Assembly: GCA_002841355.1 (NCBI GenBank)
Contig: PHFB01000002.1
Span: 414,723 to 478,722 of the forward strand
Origin: Actinobacteria bacterium HGW-Actinobacteria-1
Lineage (GTDB): Bacteria > Actinomycetota > Coriobacteriia > Anaerosomatales > Anaerosomataceae
DNA length: 64,000 nucleotides
Reading direction: 5' to 3'
Part shown: one piece after another, positions 53,485 to 61,738 of the stretch
Position numbering within the stretch: the stretch's first letter is position 1
Layout: each line of letters starts with the position of its first letter
Position numbers and translations under genes: made by a program
The notes under the pieces: generated by a model
What the model was told of the DNA's origin: nothing
Seen by the model: the letters and a program-made list of their open reading frames with translations, nothing else
Database searches by the model: none

Positions 53485-53791
53485 GCTTCTGGCGCAGGAA
53501 CTTCTTGAACTCCTCCATGGACTTGCCGGCGATGACCGTCCCGTCTTCGTCGCGCCCGCCACGGAAGAACTCCGCCGAAACCTTCTCGCCGTAGAAGGAT
53601 CCTACGGTCTTGCCGAGGATCTCCGCGAGCTCGGCCAGCCCTGACGCAGAGACGCCCGTTGCCCCGCGTTCGATGTCTGAGACGGCGGCATGCGATCGGC
53701 CGCCCCACGCCTTCCCCAGTTGAGCTTGAGTCATGCCGGCCTCTTCGCGTGCTTGGCGAATGCGCCGGCCGATTTGTTCTTTGCTGGCCAT
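53468..53791 (-). CDS. XRE family repressor (CapH/ImmR-like)
   Basis: This 107-residue protein starts at ATG 53791 and has an N-terminal HTH (IGRRIRQAREEAGMTQAQLG, then AAVSDIERG). A C-terminal tail follows (SAEFFRGGRDEDG), a likely site for cleavage by the overlapping ImmA-type peptidase. A 19-bp palindrome 49 bases upstream is its probable operator. Confidence 0.87.
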   Translation of the reverse strand: MASKEQIGRRIRQAREEAGMTQAQLGKAWGGRSHAAVSDIERGATGVSASGLAELAEILGKTVGSFYGEKVSAEFFRGGRDEDGTVIAGKSMEEFKKFLRQKRDSSD

Positions 53792-53839
53792 GCCGTAATC
53801 GTACCCGTGTTTCGATTGAGACTCAAGGGCTTGGCGTGT

Positions 53840-53886
53840 AAGTATTACGGTAATACTTGAATTCGGTGTCGGTTTCATGCTATTCT
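53840..53886 (+). promoter_or_regulatory. palindromic operator overlapping the ubiquitin-like operon promoter
   Basis: AAGTATTAC-G-GTAATACTT (53840-53858) is a perfect palindrome. TTGAAT (53857-53862), 18 bases, TATTCT (53881-53886) is a sigma-70 promoter reading toward the ubiquitin-like operon; its -35 box overlaps the palindrome by two bases. Repression by the divergent XRE protein is inferred. Confidence 0.65.
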
Positions 53887-53956
53887 GCCTCTGCAGCACG
53901 AAGAACGCAGGCGAACCCCGTCAACGGGTTCTGACTCTCAGGAGGGAGGGCTGAAG

Positions 53957-54127
53957 ATGGCGAAGGTAGCTCCCTGGCATTCGGTCAAACCTGGCACGCG
54001 TCCGGTGTATCACGACAACAACAAGTGCACCGAAGGCAACAACATCGAGATGCAGTACCGGCGCTCTGGCGTCGGCAACGGTCGACTGTGCGAGCACTGC
54101 GATCGGCTCGACAAGAACGGCCAGTAA
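53957..54127 (+). CDS. 56-residue zinc-ribbon-like protein at the head of the ubiquitin-like operon
   Basis: ATG 53957 follows a strong GGAGGGAGG site. The protein (MAKVAPWHSVKPGTRPVYHD start) has four metal-type residues: Cys in NNKCTEGN and CxxC in LCEHCDRL, plus His. Similar small proteins occur beside multiubiquitin/E1 operons, as far as I recall. A structural zinc protein of unknown role; the gap to the next gene is 198 bases. Confidence 0.7.
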   Translation: MAKVAPWHSVKPGTRPVYHDNNKCTEGNNIEMQYRRSGVGNGRLCEHCDRLDKNGQ

Positions 54128-54325
54128 GAGGTAGTCCGCGCATGAGGGATTCCTGAGTTCGTTGCCACCCAAACGACTGAGAAGTGGTGGCGAGCTCGGG
54201 GTCTCCCTCGCAGCGGACGAGGCTCTCCGCAAGATCAGCGCGCTACGCTGTCAGACTCAGATGATAGAAACCATGCAACCGGGTGCGCGTATCCAGCATG
54301 TCACCCAAGAAGGAGAGGCAACTCG

Positions 54326-54592
54326 ATGAACGAGAGCCATGTACCCGAGAAGAAGATGGTCAAGATCGTTGTTGAGGGCACGGAGCATGAGTGGCCCAAG
54401 GCCGAGATCGGCTACGCCGAGGTCGTTGCCTTGGAGTTTCCGGACTTCCCGGAACACCCGGAGCGCAGCTACTCGGTGAAGTACAGCCGCGGGCAGGGCG
54501 ACAAACCGGCGGGCATCCTGTCTCCGGGCAGCGAGTCAGTCAAGGTCAAAGATGGGATGATCTTCAATGTTTCACCATCTGGTCAGTCATAA
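54326..54592 (+). CDS. multiubiquitin-type ubiquitin-like protein
   Basis: This 88-residue protein reads VEGTEHEWPKAEIGYAEVV, YSVKYSRGQGDKPAGILSPG and VKDGMIFNVSPSGQS, the pattern of the multiubiquitin domain (beta-grasp). There is a single copy, and the C-terminus has no Gly-Gly. It overlaps the E1-like gene by 26 bases. It is presumably the modifier activated by the E1-like enzyme, although the missing Gly-Gly leaves the chemistry open. Confidence 0.85.
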   Translation: MNESHVPEKKMVKIVVEGTEHEWPKAEIGYAEVVALEFPDFPEHPERSYSVKYSRGQGDKPAGILSPGSESVKVKDGMIFNVSPSGQS

Positions 54593-55760
54593 CGCGGATC
54601 TTGCACGGCTAGTCGACGCCGGCTATGCCGTCGGCTTTGACGTCGGCTTCCTCATCATCCGCGATATCCCTTACCTGGATCAGAGACTGGATCTACGTAT
54701 CGGAGCGCTTGTGTCCAAGCTGATCGACGTCGATGGCGAGCACGTGAGGCAAGACGATCACCAGGTCTTCTTCGCTGGCTCTTTGCCTCACGGCCTCGAC
54801 GGTCGGCCGATCGCCAATCTCGGTGGCGGGCCGATAACGATCGCGCTGGGGCCGGGCTGCGCTGACGTCGTCGTCGAGAGGTCCTTCTCGAACAAACCCT
54901 TGTCGGGCGCGTTCGCCGACTTCTTCGAGAAGATGGACAGCTACGTCACTCTGATATCTGGGCCGGCGACGAATCGCTTCCCCGAGACGACGCCCTACAC
55001 CTGCCGGCAGGTCGAAGAGATGCCGGGTGATTCGGTCTTCAAGTTCCAAGACACCCTTACGAGCCGCGCCGAGATCGCTGACCTTTCCAACCGACTGCGA
55101 GACGACATCATCGCCATTGTTGGGGCGGGAGGGACCGGATCCTACATCCTGGACTTCTTGGCCAGAACCCCGGTGCGCGAGATCCGGCTGTACGATGCCG
55201 ATGAGTTCCATGTACACAATGCCTTCCGCTCGCCAGGCGCCTTGGATCCAGAAGACCTTGGTCGCCCGAAGGCAGAGGTGTGTGAGAAGCGCTACGCAAG
55301 CTTCCGCAGGAATGTCAAAGGCGTGGTCCGCATGCTGGATGCTGATGATCTTGATCAGCTGGCAGACGTGACCTTTGCGTTCGTGTGCGTTGACAAAGGG
55401 CACGCACGTGGTGAGGTACACGACGTGCTGTTGACCCAAGGAATACCCTTCATCGATGTCGGCATGGGACTGCGGCGCAGGGATGGCATGCTTGCCGGGA
55501 TGCTTCGGACCACCGCCTACCTACCAGACGGGGCCGAGCAAACTCGGGCGGCAGGATGGGTGCCGCTCGCGGACGATCCCGACGACGAGTACAAGACTAG
55601 CATTCAGACGGCGGAGCTCAATGCTCTGAACGCGAGCATCGCAGTCATAAGGTATAAGCAGTTCCGCGGCTTCTACGTTGACGAAGCCCCATGGGCCAAC
55701 CACCTTTTCTGTGTCTCGGATTGCCTTGCCGCATCGGAGTCGGTCCACGGTGAAGATTAG
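54567..55760 (+). CDS. E1-like ThiF-family adenylyltransferase with N-terminal extension
   Basis: This 397-residue protein has an N-terminal domain (1-165; possibly E2-like or DUF6791-type), then a ThiF/E1 Rossmann domain with IVGAGGTGSYILDFLA near residue 186, RLYDAD and VDKGHARG. E1-like enzymes adenylate the C-terminus of ubiquitin-like proteins. Cys in FAFVCVDKG or the C-terminal CVSDC could be the thioester site. It overlaps the modifier gene upstream and the DUF6527-like gene downstream. Confidence 0.87.
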   Translation: MFHHLVSHNADLARLVDAGYAVGFDVGFLIIRDIPYLDQRLDLRIGALVSKLIDVDGEHVRQDDHQVFFAGSLPHGLDGRPIANLGGGPITIALGPGCADVVVERSFSNKPLSGAFADFFEKMDSYVTLISGPATNRFPETTPYTCRQVEEMPGDSVFKFQDTLTSRAEIADLSNRLRDDIIAIVGAGGTGSYILDFLARTPVREIRLYDADEFHVHNAFRSPGALDPEDLGRPKAEVCEKRYASFRRNVKGVVRMLDADDLDQLADVTFAFVCVDKGHARGEVHDVLLTQGIPFIDVGMGLRRRDGMLAGMLRTTAYLPDGAEQTRAAGWVPLADDPDDEYKTSIQTAELNALNASIAVIRYKQFRGFYVDEAPWANHLFCVSDCLAASESVHGED

Positions 55761-56157
55761 CCTCGAGCGGGTCCACTTCATGCCCAAGCTGCTTCAGCCG
55801 GGGATTCTCTACGTCTCAGAGGAGTTCGAGACAGCCGCCCACCTCTGTCCTTGTGGGTGTGGAGAGAAGATCCGAACTCCCCTTGGTCCGACCGAGTGGA
55901 AGTTCACCCAAGGGCGGAATGGACCCTCGCTCAGTCCCTCAGTAGGGAACTGGCACTTGCCGTGCCGGACGCATTACTGGATTCGGGACGGCCGCGTTGT
56001 CTGGGCGAAGCACTGGACCGAGGAACAAGTTCGCGCCGGGCGACTGCGCGAGGCGCAAAGACGTGCCGAATACTTCTACTCACTCAATCGCTCTGGGCCA
56101 CGGGGGATGGTTGCACGCGTCATCGAATGGGTGCGGCGGATGATCGCTCTGAAGTGA
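55750..56157 (+). CDS. DUF6527-like zinc-binding protein
   Basis: This 135-residue protein starts at GTG 55750 inside the E1 gene end. It has a CPCGCGEKI cysteine cluster, LPCRTHYWIRDGRVVWA, and a basic C-terminal helix. Proteins of this pattern accompany multiubiquitin/E1 genes. The role is unknown; a zinc protein that recognises the target or the modifier is possible. Confidence 0.75.
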   Translation: MKISLERVHFMPKLLQPGILYVSEEFETAAHLCPCGCGEKIRTPLGPTEWKFTQGRNGPSLSPSVGNWHLPCRTHYWIRDGRVVWAKHWTEEQVRAGRLREAQRRAEYFYSLNRSGPRGMVARVIEWVRRMIALK

Positions 56158-56403
56158 TCATGGTGCATCGCCTAAGTGTCTATCGACACTCCGAGGAGCT
56201 CAACGCCATGCTCAACCGCGTTGCGAAGGCCGGATCTTGCGAAGGTCTTCACTCAGCCGCACAGCCTCGGACTTCGAGTCTGAATCGCAAGCCTCAGCGC
56301 ACTTGGATTCGCGCCTACCGGGTTTCTTCTGCATCGACTGGCACCTGGGCGCTGTGACCGGAGCTGGCTGGCGTACGCCGGGGGCGTGCACTTCCGGTCT
56401 GGA
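56158..56403. other. intergenic stretch, no gene seen
   Basis: Between the ubiquitin-like operon and the operator array. Short frames here show no family features. Nothing else is recognised. Confidence 0.5.
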
Positions 56404-56487
56404 TAGCAAACATAGCAGCTATTGACGTCCGCATGATAGCAACTATAATTGCTACACAAGGGAACGCAATAGCAAGAAGGGTTGCTA
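56404..56487 (+). promoter_or_regulatory. three 33-bp-spaced operators over the promoter and RBS of the mobile mystery operon
   Basis: TAGCAA-N6-TTGCTA occurs at 56437-56454 and 56470-56487, and as TAGCAA-N6-CAGCTA at 56404-56421: three 18-bp sites at exactly 33-bp steps. The promoter TTGACG (56422-56427), 16 bases, TATAAT (56444-56449) lies within the array; the middle site covers the -10 box and the last site covers the ribosome-binding GAAGGG and abuts the ATG. Confidence 0.8.
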
Positions 56488-56958
56488 ATGACTACTCCAG
56501 CAGATGCCAAGAGAGCACGGGAAGCGCTTGATCAGCGACTTGTGGCGCTCGGGCCGCCATCGCGGTACGCGCCCCCTCGACTCGGGTGGGTCAGGGCGAT
56601 CCGGGACGCGCTTGGCATGACAGCGGCCGACCTCGCGGCCCGAATGGGGGTCACCGGCCCCGCGGTCCGTTCCCTCGAGAACAAGGAGATGGACGGTGGC
56701 GCCCGGCTGTCTTCGCTTCGACGCGCAGCAGAAGCAATGGACTGCGCATTCGTCTACGCGTTCATCCCGAACAGCACTCTGCATCAGACGGTGGAGCGGC
56801 AGGCCGGCACGATCCTCGAGAAGCGGATGAAGCGCGTCCACCAAACGATGACGCTCGAGGCGCAAGACGGGGAGCCGGTGTCTCCGTCGGTGCGAGCGCA
56901 ACTCGAGGCGCTCGTTGAATCGGGGGGCCTCTGGTCTGATCGAGCTACGAGAAGATGA
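56488..56958 (+). CDS. mobile mystery protein A (HTH antitoxin-like)
   Basis: This 156-residue protein starts at ATG 56488 and has an HTH (MTAADLAARMGVTGPAVRSLE) and the family segment ALDQRL near the N-terminus. It is always paired with mobile mystery protein B. It presumably represses its own operon through the TAGCAA/TTGCTA operators and may neutralise the Fic partner. It overlaps the next gene (ATGA). Confidence 0.88.
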   Translation: MTTPADAKRAREALDQRLVALGPPSRYAPPRLGWVRAIRDALGMTAADLAARMGVTGPAVRSLENKEMDGGARLSSLRRAAEAMDCAFVYAFIPNSTLHQTVERQAGTILEKRMKRVHQTMTLEAQDGEPVSPSVRAQLEALVESGGLWSDRATRR

Positions 56959-57569
56959 CCGCTAATCTGTTCCAAGAGCCCGAGGGCGCGACTCCTTTGA
57001 GTCCGGAGGACGCGAAAGGGCTCATCCCGACCTGGGTCGCGACCCGAGCAGACCTCAACGCCGCCGAGCAGGAGAACATCGCAAAGGCGATAGCATGGGC
57101 ATCGACGAGTCCACGGATGGGCGCGCTTGGGTCACTCATGACCGAGGAGTCTCTGAAGACGCTGCACAAGCGCATGTTCGGTGACGTCTGGAAGTGGGCC
57201 GGCACCTACCGGCGGCACGACACGAACATGGGGGCGCAGTGGCCCTACATCTCGATTCAGGTCCACGAGCTGCTCGCAGACGTGCTGGCGCAGGCATCCG
57301 ACGTCGAGGACTTGCCTTGGTCCGCAGACGAGTTGGCGGTCCGCTTTCATCATCGTCTCGTGGCGATCCACCCGTTTCCCAACGGCAACGGGCGACACTC
57401 CCGACTGTCAGCCGATCTCCTGGTCAACGTGCTCGGTGAGTCATCCTTCACCTGGGGATCAGAGAACCTGAGCAGTCCGGGTCGAGCGCGCCGGGTCTAC
57501 TTGGACGCGCTGCGGACAGCGGACAGACTCCACGACTACCAGCCCCTGGTCGAGTTCGCCCGCTCCTAA
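56955..57569 (+). CDS. mobile mystery protein B (Fic/DOC toxin-like)
   Basis: This 204-residue Fic-family protein has HPFPNGNGRHSR, the Fic catalytic motif, near residue 138. The N-terminus EPEGATPLSPEDAKGLIPTW is typical of mobile mystery protein B. It probably AMPylates a target when not controlled by protein A. It is the last gene before repeat copy 4. Confidence 0.88.
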   Translation: MTANLFQEPEGATPLSPEDAKGLIPTWVATRADLNAAEQENIAKAIAWASTSPRMGALGSLMTEESLKTLHKRMFGDVWKWAGTYRRHDTNMGAQWPYISIQVHELLADVLAQASDVEDLPWSADELAVRFHHRLVAIHPFPNGNGRHSRLSADLLVNVLGESSFTWGSENLSSPGRARRVYLDALRTADRLHDYQPLVEFARS

Positions 57570-57639
57570 CGCACCGCGGTCGCAGGCTCGACTCCCCGGG
57601 CTACTTCGGTTGCCGTGCTTCGCGTCGACAGAACGCCCC

Positions 57640-57783
57640 AGATTTGTCGCCCGATTTGTCGCCCAAATACCTGGTGACTGTTGGTACTCGTTGGTACCTA
57701 TTGGGACTCGCCGCAGCTCCGCTGTACCAACGAGTCCCAACGAGTCCCAATAGTCACAAGCACTTTCAGGATTCGAATTCCCT
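57640..57783 (+). repeat. att-like dispersed repeat, copy 4
   Basis: Nearly identical to copy 3 over the arms (ACGAGTCCCAACGAGTCCCA) and ending at GGATTCGAATTCCCT. It marks the right edge of the accessory DNA: core-type genes follow at once. Confidence 0.75.
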
Positions 57784-57824
57784 CGGCGGAGTGTCGTCTC
57801 GGCACCCCGGCATACGGAGAACAC

Positions 57825-59987
57825 ATGACGGTGCGACAGAGCAGTGATGGCGTGGTCGAAGCGGCGGCGGCGCAGGGGCTTGGCGCGCTCACCGAGCATC
57901 AGGCGAAGGCGCTACTCGCCGAGTATGGCATCGCGATTCCCGACGGCGACCTGGCGCACACCGAAGACGAAGCCGTCGCGATTGCCCGGAAGCTCGGCGG
58001 CCCCGTGGTCTTGAAGGCGATCGGCGCTAGCATCAGCCACAAGACCGAGCACGGACTCGTTGCGCTGAACCTTAGCGGGGACGACGCCGTTCGCGCTGCC
58101 GCTCGCTCGCTTCTGGACCTCGCAGAGTGCGAGGACGCCGCGCTGCTTGTGGAGCGCATGCTCTCTGGCAAGCGCGAGCTCATGCTCGGCATGAAGCGCG
58201 ACCCGCTCTTCGGTCCCGTCATCCTGTTCGGCGTAGGCGGGATCTTCGCCGAGGCGCACAAGGACATCGTGCTTGGCGTGACCCCGCTTGGGGACGACGA
58301 TATCGAGCGCATGCTCTCCGGCATCCGAGCGAGTTCGCTTCTCGGCGAGTTCCGCGGCATGCCGCCGGTCGATCGCTCGGCGCTTGAGGGCGCGATTCGC
58401 GCCCTCGCACGCATCGCCGAGGAGCATCCAGCGGTGACCGAGATCGACGTGAACCCGCTCATCGTGGAGGGCTCGAGGCCCGTGGCTGCCGACGCGCTCG
58501 TGATCCTCGACCCCGCTGCCGAGGGAGGCCCGGCACACGCGGCCCCGACACCCAACCTGATCCCGTTCTTCGCCCCGCGTGCCGTTGCGGTCGTCGGTGC
58601 CTCGGATGACCCTGTGAAGTGGGGCGGCTCGCTCCTCAAGAACATCATCGATGGCGACTTCGAAGGCGCCATCTACCCCGTGAACGGCCGAGGCGGCACC
58701 GTGCAAGGGCTGCCCGCCTACGCCAGCATCTCGGAGTTGCCGGATGCGCCGGACCTGGCGCTCGTGGCGATCGGCGCCGCGCACGTGAACGGCGTGATCG
58801 CGGAGTGCGGTGCGCGCGGCATCCCAGTCGCCCTCGTGGTCGCCGCCGGTTTCGCCGAGGCGGGCGAGGCAGGCGCCGAAGCCGAAGCCGAGTTGGTCGA
58901 GACCGCCCGGACCTCGGGCGTTACGCTCATCGGTCCCAACTGCATGGGGATGGTGGCCACGCACAGCAAGCTGCACGCGGTCGGCTTCCTCGAGCTGCGC
59001 CCCCAGGCCGGCGGGCTCAGCATCATCTCGCAATCCGGCAACATCGGCGTACAGCTCGTCACCAGGGCCGAGCGACGCGGTGTAGGCATCGACAAGTACG
59101 TCTCGGTGGGGAACCAGGCGAGCACGAGTGCGCTCGACGTGCTGGACGCGCTCGGCGACGACGACCAGACAGCTGCCGCTCTCGTCTACCTTGAAGCGAC
59201 AGGCGACGGTCGCCGCTTCCTCGACGTCATGCGCCGAATCACGCCGAAGAAGCCGGTGGTCGTCCTCCGGGGCGGCCTCACCGACTACGGTCGCCGTGCG
59301 GCCGCGTCGCACACCGGCGCGATGGCTGGCTCGGCCGACGTCTTCATGGCCGCTGCCCGCCAGACCGGCGTGCTCGTGCGCACGGGTCCCGATGAGAGCC
59401 TCGACCTGGCGCTTTGCCTCAGCGCGCTTCCTCGACCCGCAGGTCGCCGCGTAGCGGTCATGACGCTCGGCGGCGGATGGGGCGTGCTGGCGGCCGACGA
59501 GCTCGCCCGCAACGACCTCAAGCCCGCCGTGCTCGAGCCGCGTGTGCTTGCCGCGCTCGACGAGCTGCTGCCCGGCTACTGGTGCCGCAGCAACCCGGTC
59601 GACCTCGTGGCGGCTGTGGGTCCGGACCTGGCGAGCAGCGCCCTCACGATCCTCGCCGAGAGCGCCGAGGTGGACGCAGTCGTGGCGCTTGGCATACTGC
59701 GCAGCCCGTCGACCGGCTGGATCTCGGACGATCCCGCTGCGGCCGGCATAGCGGGTGGGCCCGGACGCGGCAGCTTCAACCCCGCCGAGACCGCCTTCCT
59801 GGAGCGCGTGACGGAGCTCATGGCGAGCACCGGCAAGCCGATCATCAACGTGCCCCTGCGCCCGCTCGACGCCGCGACCTTCCCCGGGGGCGGACGGTAC
59901 GACCCGGTCATGCTGTACTCGCCGGTCGCCGCCGTGCGCGCACTCGCCGCCATGGCGTGGTACGGGGAGTACGTAGCCGCGCACTAG
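57825..59987 (+). CDS. ADP-forming acyl/acetyl-CoA synthetase
   Basis: This 720-residue single-chain enzyme starts at ATG 57825 after GGAG. The N-terminal half is an ATP-grasp (beta) part (KLGGPVVLKAIGASISHKTE, TEIDVNPLIV). The C-terminal half is CoA-binding/succinyl-CoA synthetase-like (NIIDGDFEGAIYPVN, ISQSGNIGVQ) with the phospho-His in ASHTGAMAG. It makes ATP from acyl-CoA in many anaerobes. The beta-alpha domain order is one of the known arrangements. Confidence 0.9.
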   Translation: MTVRQSSDGVVEAAAAQGLGALTEHQAKALLAEYGIAIPDGDLAHTEDEAVAIARKLGGPVVLKAIGASISHKTEHGLVALNLSGDDAVRAAARSLLDLAECEDAALLVERMLSGKRELMLGMKRDPLFGPVILFGVGGIFAEAHKDIVLGVTPLGDDDIERMLSGIRASSLLGEFRGMPPVDRSALEGAIRALARIAEEHPAVTEIDVNPLIVEGSRPVAADALVILDPAAEGGPAHAAPTPNLIPFFAPRAVAVVGASDDPVKWGGSLLKNIIDGDFEGAIYPVNGRGGTVQGLPAYASISELPDAPDLALVAIGAAHVNGVIAECGARGIPVALVVAAGFAEAGEAGAEAEAELVETARTSGVTLIGPNCMGMVATHSKLHAVGFLELRPQAGGLSIISQSGNIGVQLVTRAERRGVGIDKYVSVGNQASTSALDVLDALGDDDQTAAALVYLEATGDGRRFLDVMRRITPKKPVVVLRGGLTDYGRRAAASHTGAMAGSADVFMAAARQTGVLVRTGPDESLDLALCLSALPRPAGRRVAVMTLGGGWGVLAADELARNDLKPAVLEPRVLAALDELLPGYWCRSNPVDLVAAVGPDLASSALTILAESAEVDAVVALGILRSPSTGWISDDPAAAGIAGGPGRGSFNPAETAFLERVTELMASTGKPIINVPLRPLDAATFPGGGRYDPVMLYSPVAAVRALAAMAWYGEYVAAH

Positions 59988-60372
59988 GACCCGCCTCGTT
60001 TCGTCGGCCGGGAGACACCCGGCCTACTTCGGCATGCGCTCGAAACCTAACCGCGGTTCATGTTTCTCACACCTGTGCCTTCGCGTTAACCGACTCGCAA
60101 CACCCGGCAGAGAGACTTGCATCAATCACATAGCGCTAACAACGGGTTCGGGACGCGAAAGCGTTTCGGAGGACAAAGACGAGATAGTCGGGCCGCTATC
60201 GGATAGGTTTTCCTATTCCGCTGGCGGCCCGACTTTCTCATTTCCGGGATGAGGAGGTGTGCTGGGTTCAAGGCGATGCGCCGCGCGGGCGCATCCGGCA
60301 TCGCCGGAATCGCCAGATCTACCGTCCGTGCTCCGTCGGATCGGAGCTCACACAAGCAAGGGAGGGTTAGGA
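59988..60372. other. amtB leader region
   Basis: No gene. It contains a GAAAGCG-type short hairpin near 60155 and the large hairpin at 60187-60233. It could be the terminator of the synthetase gene or an attenuator for amtB; no known riboswitch was recognised. Confidence 0.5.
60187..60233 (+). terminator. large hairpin between acyl-CoA synthetase and amtB
   Basis: GTCGGGCCGC (60187-60196) pairs with GCGGCCCGAC (60224-60233), with an inner AT-rich stem (GGATAGG/CCTATTC), followed by TTTCTC. It lies 200 bases after the synthetase and 139 before amtB. Confidence 0.6.
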
Positions 60373-61710
60373 ATGCGCAAACTACTACTGCCAGTCGGAC
60401 TTGCCGCGGGCCTGCTGCTCGCATTGCCATCGGTCGCACTTGCTGCTGGTGACCCCAACGGTGCTGCGACGCTTGCAGCCGATCCCAGCGCCCCGACCAC
60501 GTTCATCTGGATGCTCGTAGCCGGCTTCCTCGTCTACTTCATGCAGGCCGGTTTCGCGATGGTCGAGTCGGGCATGTGTCGCGCGAAGAACGCGAACAAC
60601 CTGATGATGAAGAACCTGCTCGACTTCGTGATCGGGTCGCTCGCGTACTTCGCGATCGGGTTCGCGTTCATGTACGGCGCTGACAAATCCGGCCTTATCG
60701 GGACAAGCGGATGGTTCCTCGGAGGGGACTTCTACGACGTCTCGAAGTATCGCGACTTCATGTTCCAGGTCGTGTTCGCGGCAACTGCCGCAACGATCGT
60801 CTCGGGTGCCGTTGCCGAGCGTCTCAAGTTCAACTCGTACCTGGTGTACTCGGTCATCATCTCCGCGTTCATCTACCCGGTGTACGGACACTGGGTGTGG
60901 GGTGGCGGCTGGTTGTCGCAGCTTGGTTTCCACGACTTCGCCGGTTCTGGCGTTGTGCACGCGCTCGGCGGATTCATCGGCCTTGCCGGTGCCATGGTGC
61001 TTGGGCCGCGCTTCGGCAAGTACGACAAGAACGGCAAGCCGCGCGCGATCCCGGGTCACAACATCCCGTTCGCGGCAATCGGCGTCTTCATCCTGTGGTT
61101 CGGCTGGTTCGGCTTCAACGCCGGCTCCACGCTTAACGGCATGGATCTTCGCATCGCTGTCATCGCAGTGAACACGAACATGGCCGCCGCCGCTGGTGCG
61201 CTGACCGCTCTGCTCATCATCTTCGCGAAGACGAGAGTCTGGGACATCGGTATGGCGCTCAACGGAGCGCTCGCCGGTCTCGTAGCCGTGACAGCGCCGT
61301 GCGCCGTCATCAGCGGACCTTCCGCGATGATCATCGGTGCCATCGGTGGCGCGCTTGTGGTGATCTCGATTCTCACGGTCGAGAACCTGGGCGTCGACGA
61401 TCCGGTGGGTGCGTTCTCCGTCCATGGCGTGAACGGCATCTGGGGCCTCATCGCCGTCGGCCTGTTCGCCGATGGTTCGTACGGCGACATCACGGGCCTG
61501 TTCTTCGGTGGTGGTACGGCACAGCTTGGTCACCAGCTGGTCGGTGCTGGTACGGTTATCGTGTGGGCGTTCACGCTCGGCTACATCACGTTCAAGGTCA
61601 TGGACCTCATCTTCGGCATCAGAGTATCGCCGGCAGAGGAGCTTGCAGGTCTCGACATCCAGGAGCACGGCGGTCCTGCGTACGCCAACTTCCTGACCGT
61701 AGAAGAGTAG
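60373..61710 (+). CDS. amtB: AmtB ammonium transporter
   Basis: This 445-residue protein has a cleavable signal (LLLPVGLAAGLLLALPSVALA) and 11 TM helices. Amt signatures include QAGFAMVESGMCRAKN, GSGVVHALGGFIGLAGA and FSVHGVNGIWG; the last two place pore histidines. AmtB conducts ammonium and is blocked by GlnK, which is encoded directly downstream. GGAGGG precedes ATG 60373. Confidence 0.95.
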   Translation: MRKLLLPVGLAAGLLLALPSVALAAGDPNGAATLAADPSAPTTFIWMLVAGFLVYFMQAGFAMVESGMCRAKNANNLMMKNLLDFVIGSLAYFAIGFAFMYGADKSGLIGTSGWFLGGDFYDVSKYRDFMFQVVFAATAATIVSGAVAERLKFNSYLVYSVIISAFIYPVYGHWVWGGGWLSQLGFHDFAGSGVVHALGGFIGLAGAMVLGPRFGKYDKNGKPRAIPGHNIPFAAIGVFILWFGWFGFNAGSTLNGMDLRIAVIAVNTNMAAAAGALTALLIIFAKTRVWDIGMALNGALAGLVAVTAPCAVISGPSAMIIGAIGGALVVISILTVENLGVDDPVGAFSVHGVNGIWGLIAVGLFADGSYGDITGLFFGGGTAQLGHQLVGAGTVIVWAFTLGYITFKVMDLIFGIRVSPAEELAGLDIQEHGGPAYANFLTVEE

Positions 61711-61738
61711 ACATTCGCCCACCGAGGAGGTGAAGACC

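Noticed and set aside
28133..57783. CRISPR array from the repeated units
   Set aside because: Repeats are 150 bp, kilobases apart and carry att-like features; no short regularly spaced repeats were seen anywhere in the window.
57912..59984. 690-codon open frame on the minus strand
   Set aside because: It is antisense to the acyl-CoA synthetase, Arg/His/Gly-rich with no family features; GC-rich third positions keep the opposite frame open.
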